A stretch of DNA of 15,014 nucleotides from positions 1 through 15,014 of the forward strand of contig CALMXN010000204.1 in NCBI GenBank assembly GCA_937871145.1. Direction: 5' to 3'. This document shows positions 1 through 6,229 of this stretch, one piece after another (positions within the stretch are counted from its first letter, which is position 1; every line of letters starts with the position of its first letter). The notes below the pieces were generated by a model, which was not told the DNA's origin, ran no database searches, and saw only the letters and a program-made list of their open reading frames with translations. Origin of the DNA: an uncultured Clostridia bacterium (lineage in GTDB: Bacteria; Bacillota; Clostridia; Oscillospirales; Ruminococcaceae). Position numbers and translations under genes: made by a program.

Positions 1-23
1 CCTACACGACGCTCTTCCGATCT
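1..23. other. Illumina sequencing-adapter remnant (not genomic)
   Basis: These 23 bases match, without mismatch, the 3' end of the standard Illumina TruSeq read-1 adapter; the diagnostic end GCTCTTCCGATCT is at 11-23. The reading frame of the following gene is genuine from base 24 onward (Gly-Ser-Gly-Lys-Ser, the end of a Walker A motif). The residues this frame would encode before base 24 (Leu-Phe-Arg-Ser) do not fit the Gly-Pro-Pro expected ahead of that motif in this family. The adapter is therefore joined directly to an insert that starts inside the gene. This marks an untrimmed read or contig end. Confidence 0.97.
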
Positions 24-887
24 GGTTCAGGAAAGAGTATGCTCGCAAAAAGAATGCCTTCAATTCTCCCTGAAATGACTTTTACTGAGTCAATTGAAAC
101 TACTAATATACATTCCATATCGGGTTGTCTTGATAAGGATACGCCTTTAATAACAAAACGTCCATTCCGTTCACCACACCATACTATTTCACCAGCTGGA
201 CTTTCAGGCGGTGGCTCTGTCCCTCGCCCAGGTGAAATTTCCCTTGCGCATAACGGCCTGCTTTTTCTTGACGAGCTTGCTGAATTTTCAAGAACCACTC
301 TTGAAATTCTGCGTCAGCCGCTTGAAGATCAGAAGGTTACGATATCAAGGGCGTCGGGTACTGTTACATATCCGTGTTCCATAATGCTTATTGGTGCTAT
401 GAATCCTTGCCCTTGCGGATACTTCGGGCATCCGACAAGAAAATGCATATGTAATAAAAATCAGGTAGGAAATTACCTCTCCAGGATTTCAGGGCCAATG
501 CTTGACAGATTCGACTTGCATATAGAGGTTGCACCTGTTGAGTTTGAGTATATTTCCTCAAAACAGAAGGAAGAAAGCTCTGCAAGTATAAGAGAACGTG
601 TTCAGCAGACTCGTGAAATTCAGAATCAACGCTTTAAGGGAACACAAATAACCTGCAACGCAAGAATAACAAGTGATATTCTGCACGAGGTTTGTCCTGT
701 TTCTGATGATGCACAGAATCTTCTCAGGAATGTTTTTGAGCGCATGGGCTTGTCGGCAAGAGCATATGACAGGATACTTAAAGTATCAAGAACAGTTGCT
801 GATTTAGATAATTCAGAAATTATTGAAAAGCAGCATATAGCACAGGCGGTTCAGTATAGAAGTCTTGACCGCAAATACTGGCAATGA
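24..887 (+). CDS. yifB: YifB/ComM-family Mg-chelatase-like AAA+ ATPase, C-terminal part (5' end missing)
   Basis: The 287 visible residues cover the AAA+ core and C-terminus of a YifB/ComM protein. The family is usually about 500 residues, so the N-terminal Lon-protease-like domain and the start of the P-loop are missing. Visible in order are the end of Walker A (GSGKS), the Walker B stretch LLFLDELAEF, a Cys cluster (CPCG, seven residues, then CIC) typical of the family, the LDRFDLH segment with the probable arginine finger, and the sensor-2-like GLSARAYDRILKVSRT near the C-terminus. ComM in Gram-negative transformers is a hexameric branch-migration helicase that helps integrate incoming DNA; the role of Firmicutes YifB is less clear. 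The ATG at 39 is only the first in-frame Met, not the start. The stop is followed 16 nt later by the next gene, suggesting co-transcription. Confidence 0.93.
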   Translation, partial: GSGKSMLAKRMPSILPEMTFTESIETTNIHSISGCLDKDTPLITKRPFRSPHHTISPAGLSGGGSVPRPGEISLAHNGLLFLDELAEFSRTTLEILRQPLEDQKVTISRASGTVTYPCSIMLIGAMNPCPCGYFGHPTRKCICNKNQVGNYLSRISGPMLDRFDLHIEVAPVEFEYISSKQKEESSASIRERVQQTREIQNQRFKGTQITCNARITSDILHEVCPVSDDAQNLLRNVFERMGLSARAYDRILKVSRTVADLDNSEIIEKQHIAQAVQYRSLDRKYWQ

Positions 888-889
888 AA

Positions 890-895
890 AAGGAG
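890..895 (+). promoter_or_regulatory. Ribosome-binding site fixing the start at 904
   Basis: AAGGAG lies 8 nt before the ATG at 904. An in-frame TTG at 865 would extend the protein by 13 residues into the end of yifB but has no Shine-Dalgarno sequence, so the ATG is preferred. Confidence 0.8.
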
Positions 896-903
896 TAGAC
901 ATT

Positions 904-1467
904 ATGATTATTAATGTTGGGGCACTTATTGAAGTTTCCAAAATATTAAAGAAGAAAACAGGTTATTCTTTATGGGGATATGTATGGAGAATGCTGATGC
1001 TTGCATTAGCAATTTTATGCTTTATCGGCGGCTTGAAGTTGTTTTCATTTACTAACAAAATTTCAGATTATAAGGATTATATAGCAACCCCTTCAATGAC
1101 AGAGTCTGTTACGGGTAAGGTTGTTTCTTCTGAAAGAACCGATAAAGAAAGCGTATACAAGTCAGTTATCAGATATACAGTCAAGGGTAAAGACTATGAA
1201 TATATAGTAAAAGCATTTTCAACTTCAAGGGCAGAGATTGGTGAAGAGGTTACTGTAAAATATAATTCATCAGACCCGACTGAGGCTGGTATTGAAATAC
1301 CACCTGAGATAGTTTTAATAAAGAATATATCATTTATATTAAGCATTGCTCTTTTTGTACTTGCTGTTGTGTTTATGATAATAACAATAGTTATAATTCT
1401 CCGTGTAATTATTCCGAAGAAAAAGGATACATTACCTGAACCACAAAATCAGATGATGAATTATTAA
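904..1467 (+). CDS. Two-TM membrane protein with DUF3592-like extracytoplasmic domain
   Basis: The product is 187 residues and its function is unknown. A cytoplasmic N-terminus with a basic patch (KILKKK) precedes a hydrophobic segment at about 26-48. A soluble central region at about 68-133 follows, then a second long hydrophobic segment at about 143-170 ending in IPKKK and a short polar tail. The central region has the DUF3592 pattern: a V-G-K-V-V strand, a conserved Y-x-x-x-I-R-Y-T-V-K-G-K-x-Y-E-Y stretch, then GEEVTVKYNSSDPTEAGI, the usual 'G-x-x-V-x-V-x-Y-N-x-x-x-P-x-x-A' ending. Both flanking membrane segments suggest this domain is displayed outside the membrane. It lies 16 nt after yifB and 13 nt before a second gene of the same architecture, so the three are probably co-transcribed. 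The family assignment is from pattern, not a search. It is more AT-rich than rpoB/rpoC. Confidence 0.85.
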   Translation: MIINVGALIEVSKILKKKTGYSLWGYVWRMLMLALAILCFIGGLKLFSFTNKISDYKDYIATPSMTESVTGKVVSSERTDKESVYKSVIRYTVKGKDYEYIVKAFSTSRAEIGEEVTVKYNSSDPTEAGIEIPPEIVLIKNISFILSIALFVLAVVFMIITIVIILRVIIPKKKDTLPEPQNQMMNY

Positions 1468-1480
1468 TGAGGATAGGATT

Positions 1481-2095
1481 ATGAGAAAGCTTAAAGTAGG
1501 GCATATTATATCAGCAAGTATTATGCTTCTTTCAATGGTGATAGGAATATTTGTGTTGATTTTTGCGGTACTTAAAATTGATAACAAAGAAAGATTTAAA
1601 GATTATACGAATTATGGATTTGAAGCTATCGGTGTTGTAACTGAGGGTAATGCAAAAGAAGATATAAAAAATGGCGATTTTTCAGTAACAATAAGATATT
1701 CTATAGGTTTTGCGGAATATGGTACTGATGCATACAATGATGAGGATTATGATGAAGTGATTTATGTGCTGCATACAGACTATCCGGATATTATTGAGGA
1801 GGGAAGCAGCATAGATCTATGGTGTAATAATGATGATTATTCTGATGCTGTAATAGCTCCTTCCGAGTTCCCAATTAGTGCTGTGTCACAACGCTTATTA
1901 ATTGCTTTTGCAATATTATTTGTGATTTCTGTTATTGCTTTAATAGTTAGTCTTGTTCTGGCTATTCTTTATTGGGTTGAAAAGTCAAAACAGAAAAAAC
2001 AGCAGTTGCAGGCACAACAAATGTATATGCCACAGTACTTTCAGAATCCACCATGCTATTATCCACCACAGAACCCGACAAATTTCGGGAATTAA
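1481..2095 (+). CDS. Two-TM membrane protein, diverged DUF3592-like, with Q/P/Y-rich tail
   Basis: The product is 204 residues and its function is unknown. Hydrophobic segments at about 9-31 and 138-165 flank a soluble domain rich in Asp, Glu and Tyr. The domain parallels the upstream protein: IGVVTEG and then VTIRYSIG correspond to its V-V-S-S and V-I-R-Y-T-V-K-G strands, and IEEGSSIDLWCNNDDYSDAVIA corresponds in register to IGEEVTVKYNSSDPTEAGIEI. It differs by an acidic insertion around YNDEDYDEV and by a single Cys at residue 115. After the second membrane segment the cytoplasmic tail (about 168-204) is basic, then rich in Gln, Pro and Tyr (QQLQAQQMYMPQYF), a low-complexity pattern seen in interaction tails. 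A Shine-Dalgarno GAGG at 1469-1472 sits 8 nt before the ATG. A hairpin terminator follows 25 nt after the stop. Confidence 0.84.
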   Translation: MRKLKVGHIISASIMLLSMVIGIFVLIFAVLKIDNKERFKDYTNYGFEAIGVVTEGNAKEDIKNGDFSVTIRYSIGFAEYGTDAYNDEDYDEVIYVLHTDYPDIIEEGSSIDLWCNNDDYSDAVIAPSEFPISAVSQRLLIAFAILFVISVIALIVSLVLAILYWVEKSKQKKQQLQAQQMYMPQYFQNPPCYYPPQNPTNFGN

Positions 2096-2120
2096 AGTAA
2101 ATTTAATAGACAAAATAAAC

Positions 2121-2158
2121 AATGACCGTAATTCATATTTCAGAATTACGGTCATTTT
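2121..2158 (+). terminator. Rho-independent-type terminator after the membrane-protein genes
   Basis: A perfect 14-bp stem (2121-2134 with 2143-2156) closes an 8-nt loop and runs into TTTT (2155-2158). The T tract is short, but the stem is long and lies between the last gene of one unit and the promoter of the next. The bases before the stem are A-rich, so it could also terminate from the opposite strand. Confidence 0.8.
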
Positions 2159-2178
2159 GACGAATATTAAAAACATGC

Positions 2179-2207
2179 TTGACAACACTTTATTAATATA
2201 ATATAAT
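2179..2207 (+). promoter_or_regulatory. Sigma-A promoter of rpoBC (perfect consensus)
   Basis: TTGACA at 2179-2184, a 17-bp spacer and TATAAT at 2202-2207 match the housekeeping consensus at every position. The predicted transcription start is near 2214, giving a leader of about 146 nt before rpoB. The promoter lies 20 nt after the preceding terminator. This means rpoBC is transcribed independently of the genes to its left. Confidence 0.9.
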
Positions 2208-2215
2208 AATATACT

Positions 2216-2323
2216 GTATCAATATGGATTGTTATACCCTATTGCTCTCAAAATTATAGCATAGTTCTATTGTTTTTTCAAGTACTTATTTAATATTTTT
2301 TACGGTTTTCAGAGCAATGATAC
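2216..2323 (+). promoter_or_regulatory. Possible structured leader of rpoB mRNA
   Basis: Within the predicted leader, ATTGCTCT (2241-2248) is perfectly complementary to AGAGCAAT (2311-2318). The pairing extends past one mismatch by AAAA/TTTT. GTATC (2216-2220) can add pairs with GATAC (2319-2323) directly after it. Inside the loop a weak AT-rich hairpin (2256-2259 with 2267-2270) is followed by TTTTTT at 2273-2278, an arrangement resembling a weak attenuator. The pairing is seen directly, but function is not shown. The AT content is high enough for some complementarity to occur by chance. Confidence 0.3.
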
Positions 2324-2342
2324 ATTCCAAGCAAATTTTAAT

Positions 2343-2348
2343 AAGGAG
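2343..2348 (+). promoter_or_regulatory. Ribosome-binding site deciding the rpoB start
   Basis: AAGGAG is followed by TGAT, giving near-complete complementarity to the 16S rRNA tail. It lies 11 nt before the ATG at 2360. A possible in-frame GTG at 2348 overlaps this site and so cannot use it, which leaves 2360 as the best start. Confidence 0.75.
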
Positions 2349-2359
2349 TGATTGAGCCT

Positions 2360-5300
2360 ATGGTGAATGTCAAGCCACAGCAGCTCGGGAAGAATACTCG
2401 AATGAGCTTTGCCAAGATTAATGAAGTCTTGGAAATGCCAAACCTTATCGAGGTGCAGAAAAATTCCTATAAGTGGTTCCTGGAGGAAGGTCTGAAGGAA
2501 GTTTTCAGGGATGTCGCAGCAATCAGCGATTATAATGGCAACCTTGAACTTAACTTTATTGATTACAGGATTGATGATACCCCGAAGTATTCTGTCGCAG
2601 AGTGTAAGGAACGTGACGTAACTTATTCAGCTCCACTGAGAGTAGTTGCAAGACTTAACAACAAAGAAACAGGCGAAATAAAAGACAGCGAAGTATATAT
2701 GGGTGAATTTCCACTAATGACGGATAGTGGAACCTTTGTAATAAATGGTGCAGAACGTGTTATTGTATCACAGCTGGTTCGTTCTCCTGGTGTATATTAT
2801 TCATCTGAAAAGGACAAGACAGGTAAAGACCTTTTCAAGACAACAGTAATTCCTAACAGAGGTGCATGGCTTGAGTATGAGATGGACTCAAACGATGTAG
2901 TTTATGTAAGAATAGATAAAAACAGAAAAATTCCTGTCACCACCTTCATCCGTTCACTCGGACTTGGTCTTGATGAGGAAATTGAAGAAATGTTCGGCAC
3001 TGATGAAAGACTCAGCCAGACAATTCTCCAGAAGGATGCTACAAAAAACCGTGAGGAAGCTTTGCTTGAAGTTTACAAGAAGCTCCGTCCTGGTGAGCCT
3101 CCTACAGTAGACAGTGCTGAATCACATCTTAACGCATTGTTCTTTGATGCAAGAAGATATGACCTTTCAAGATTCGGTCGTTATAAATACAACAAAAAGC
3201 TTGGTATTGGTTCAAGACTTGCAGGTCACACTGTTTCACAGCCTATTATTAACCCATTAACAGGTGAAATTATGGCTGAGCCTGGCGCAAAACTAAGCTA
3301 TGATGAAGCTATGAAGGTTGAGCAGGCTGGTGTTATGGAAGCATTCGTTACCATGACAAGAAAAGAATCAATCACAAGCCAGACTGGTGAAACAACCACA
3401 AAGGTTGAAGAAAAAGAAGTCAAGATTCTCGGTAACGGTATGGTTGACATCAAGGGATATGTTGATTTTGACTGCACACCTTTCGGCATAAACGAAAAGG
3501 TTTCATTCAATGTTCTTAAGGAAATTCTTGAAGAAAGTGATTCACCTGAGGATTTGGAAGAAAACATCAAGGCAAGAGTGGACGAGCTTGTTCCAAAGCA
3601 CATCATTCTTGACGATATATATGCAACAGTATCATACTTTTTGAACCTTTGCGAAGGTGTCGGAATTGTTGATGATATTGACCATCTCGGAAACAGACGT
3701 ATCCGTTCAGTAGGTGAGCTTCTTCAGAACCAGTTCAGAATTGGTTTCTCAAGAATGGAAAGAGTTATCCGTGAAAGAATGAACATTCAGTCACAGGATA
3801 TGGATGTTGTAACTCCACAGGTTCTTATTAATATTCGTCCTATTACAGCGGCTATTAAGGAATTCTTCGGTTCATCACCACTTTCACAGTTCATGGATCA
3901 GACAAACCCTCTCGCAGAGCTGACTCATAAGAGACGTCTTTCTGCTTTGGGACCTGGCGGTCTTTCACGAGACAGAGCCGGATTTGAAGTTCGTGACGTT
4001 CACTATTCCCACTACGGAAGAATGTGTCCTATTGAAACTCCTGAAGGACCAAACATCGGACTTATTTCTTATCTTGCATCTTTCGCAAGAATTAATGAAT
4101 ACGGTTTCATTGAGGCCCCTTACAGAAGACTTGATAAAGCTACTGGCTTTGTAACAAACGAAGTTGTTTATATGACAGCTGACGTTGAAGATAACTATAC
4201 AGTTGCTCAGGCTAATGAACCTCTTGATGATGATGGCAGATTCATAAATGCAAAGGTTAAGGCACGTCATCGTGATCAGATTCTTGAAATAGAAAATGAC
4301 AAGATTGACTTTATGGATGTATCTCCTAAGATGGTTCTTTCTGTTGCTACATCTATGATTCCGTTCCTTGAAAACGACGACGCAAACCGTGCCCTCATGG
4401 GTTCAAACATGCAACGTCAGGCAGTTCCACTGCTCAAGACTGAATCACCTATCGTTGGAACAGGTATGGAATACAAGGCTTGTGTTGACTCAGGTGTTGC
4501 AATAGTTTCAAAAGAATCTGGTGTTGTTGAAAAGGTTTCTGCTGACGAAATCGTGGTAAAACAGGATGACGGCGTAACAGTAAACTACAAGCTCATAAAG
4601 TTCAAGCGTTCTAATCAGGGCACTTGTGTCAATCAGCGTCCTATCGTTGATAGGGGTGAAAGAATCACAAAGAAGCAGGTTATCGCTGACGGTCCAGCTA
4701 CTGCTGATGGTGAAATCTCACTCGGTAAGAATGCACTTATCGGATTTATGACCTGGGAAGGCTATAACTACGAGGATGCTGTTCTTCTTAATGAAAAATT
4801 AGTTCGTGAAGATATCTACACTTCAGTCCATATTGAAGAATATGAAATCGAATCACGTGATACAAAGCTCGGCCCAGAGGAAATCACAAGAGATATTCCT
4901 AACGTCGGTGAAGATGCTCTTAAGGATCTTGACGATAAGGGAATTATCAGAATAGGTGCTGAAGTTCGTTCAGGCGATATCCTTGTTGGTAAGGTTACAC
5001 CAAAGGGTGAAACAGAGCTTACTGCCGAAGAAAGACTTCTTCGTGCTATCTTCGGTGAAAAGGCAAGAGAAGTCAGAGATAACTCATTGAGAGTACCTCA
5101 CGGTGAATCAGGAGTTATCGTTGACGTTAAGATATTTACAAGAGAGAACTGTGATGAGCTTTCTCCTGGAGTAAATATGCTCGTACGTTGTTATATAGCA
5201 CAGAAGAGAAAGATCTCAGTCGGAGATAAAATGGCTGGTCGTCACGGAAACAAGGGTGTTGTATCAAGAATCCTTCCACAGGAAGACATGCCATTCCTAC

Positions 5301-6211
5301 CAGACGGTACTCCACTTGATATCGTTCTTAACCCACTTGGTGTTCCTTCCCGTATGAACATCGGTCAGGTTCTTGAAGTTCATCTTGGTATGGCTGCAAA
5401 GGCACTTGGCTGGAAAATCATGACACCAGTATTTGATGGTGCTCACGAGGAAGACATCAGATTAGCATTCAGACAGGCAGAAGAAAACAACAAAAACAAC
5501 CCTCCTGAAGAAAAGATAATTTATAAGGGTATAAGAGAAATAATCGACACTTCTAAACTTGAAATGAATGATGATGGCAAGACTGTTCTTTATGATGGAA
5601 GAACAGGAGAAAAGTTTGACAATCGTGTAACTGTTGGTTATATGTACTACCTCAAGCTCCATCACCTTGTTGATGATAAGATCCATGCACGTTCTGTCGG
5701 ACCATATTCACTTGTTACACAGCAGCCACTTGGTGGTAAAGCTCAGTTCGGTGGACAGAGATTCGGAGAAATGGAAGTTTGGGCTCTTGAAGCTTACGGC
5801 GCAGCTTATACACTTCAGGAAATCCTTACTGTTAAATCTGACGATACTGTCGGACGTGTTAAGACCTATGAAGCTATTGTTAAGGGACAGAATGTTCCTA
5901 AACCAGGTATTCCTGAATCATTCAAGGTTCTTATCAAAGAACTTCAGTCACTTTGTCTTGATGTCAAGGTTCTCAACATTAACAATGAAGAGATTGACCT
6001 TAAGCAGACATTTGAAGAAGACGATGATATTATTCCACAGCCTGTTGCACTTGAAGAGGATGATACCTTATTCGGTGACGATCAGATTGAGGAAGGCGAT
6101 CTCGATAACTTCATCACAGAGGATGAAGACGGTCTTGATAATGTCGAACTTGACGACAGCGATGAAGAACTTGATTTTTTCGCTGAAGAGGATGACGACG
6201 ATAATATCTAA
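2360..6211 (+). CDS. rpoB: RNA polymerase beta subunit
   Basis: This 1283-residue protein is the beta subunit of RNA polymerase and forms one side of the catalytic cleft with beta prime. The N-terminus (RMSFAKINEVLEMPNLIEVQ) is the typical clostridial form. The rifampicin-pocket cluster is complete and wild type: SQFMDQ with Q510 and D513, H523, and S528, equivalent to E. coli Q513, D516, H526 and S531. The strongly conserved GDKMAGRHGNKG segment carries K957 and K965 (E. coli K1065 and K1073). The protein ends in an unusual 65-residue acidic tail (6014-6208) with 33 Asp/Glu and no Lys or Arg; this makes it longer than B. subtilis RpoB at about 1190. It has its own promoter and leader, and rpoC follows after 18 nt. 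rplJ and rplL, the common upstream neighbours, are not present. Confidence 0.99.
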   Translation: MVNVKPQQLGKNTRMSFAKINEVLEMPNLIEVQKNSYKWFLEEGLKEVFRDVAAISDYNGNLELNFIDYRIDDTPKYSVAECKERDVTYSAPLRVVARLNNKETGEIKDSEVYMGEFPLMTDSGTFVINGAERVIVSQLVRSPGVYYSSEKDKTGKDLFKTTVIPNRGAWLEYEMDSNDVVYVRIDKNRKIPVTTFIRSLGLGLDEEIEEMFGTDERLSQTILQKDATKNREEALLEVYKKLRPGEPPTVDSAESHLNALFFDARRYDLSRFGRYKYNKKLGIGSRLAGHTVSQPIINPLTGEIMAEPGAKLSYDEAMKVEQAGVMEAFVTMTRKESITSQTGETTTKVEEKEVKILGNGMVDIKGYVDFDCTPFGINEKVSFNVLKEILEESDSPEDLEENIKARVDELVPKHIILDDIYATVSYFLNLCEGVGIVDDIDHLGNRRIRSVGELLQNQFRIGFSRMERVIRERMNIQSQDMDVVTPQVLINIRPITAAIKEFFGSSPLSQFMDQTNPLAELTHKRRLSALGPGGLSRDRAGFEVRDVHYSHYGRMCPIETPEGPNIGLISYLASFARINEYGFIEAPYRRLDKATGFVTNEVVYMTADVEDNYTVAQANEPLDDDGRFINAKVKARHRDQILEIENDKIDFMDVSPKMVLSVATSMIPFLENDDANRALMGSNMQRQAVPLLKTESPIVGTGMEYKACVDSGVAIVSKESGVVEKVSADEIVVKQDDGVTVNYKLIKFKRSNQGTCVNQRPIVDRGERITKKQVIADGPATADGEISLGKNALIGFMTWEGYNYEDAVLLNEKLVREDIYTSVHIEEYEIESRDTKLGPEEITRDIPNVGEDALKDLDDKGIIRIGAEVRSGDILVGKVTPKGETELTAEERLLRAIFGEKAREVRDNSLRVPHGESGVIVDVKIFTRENCDELSPGVNMLVRCYIAQKRKISVGDKMAGRHGNKGVVSRILPQEDMPFLPDGTPLDIVLNPLGVPSRMNIGQVLEVHLGMAAKALGWKIMTPVFDGAHEEDIRLAFRQAEENNKNNPPEEKIIYKGIREIIDTSKLEMNDDGKTVLYDGRTGEKFDNRVTVGYMYYLKLHHLVDDKIHARSVGPYSLVTQQPLGGKAQFGGQRFGEMEVWALEAYGAAYTLQEILTVKSDDTVGRVKTYEAIVKGQNVPKPGIPESFKVLIKELQSLCLDVKVLNINNEEIDLKQTFEEDDDIIPQPVALEEDDTLFGDDQIEEGDLDNFITEDEDGLDNVELDDSDEELDFFAEEDDDDNI

Positions 6212-6216
6212 AGGAA

Positions 6217-6222
6217 GAAGGG
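6217..6222 (+). promoter_or_regulatory. Ribosome-binding site before the TTG start of rpoC
   Basis: GAAGGG-like purine sequence (GAAGGG at 6217-6222 read within AGGAAGAAGGG) lies 7 nt before the TTG at 6230. With AAGGAAG at 6211-6217 it gives two overlapping weak Shine-Dalgarno options. No ATG is available nearby that would keep the conserved RpoC N-terminus. Confidence 0.6.
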
Positions 6223-6229
6223 TCGTATA

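Noticed and set aside
865..903. TTG at 865 as a start overlapping the end of yifB.
   Set aside because: There is no ribosome-binding site before it, while AAGGAG stands 8 nt before the ATG at 904.
2348..2359. GTG at 2348 as a longer rpoB start (four extra residues).
   Set aside because: The codon overlaps the Shine-Dalgarno sequence that must lie upstream of the start. The ATG at 2360 has usable spacing and gives the usual N-terminus.
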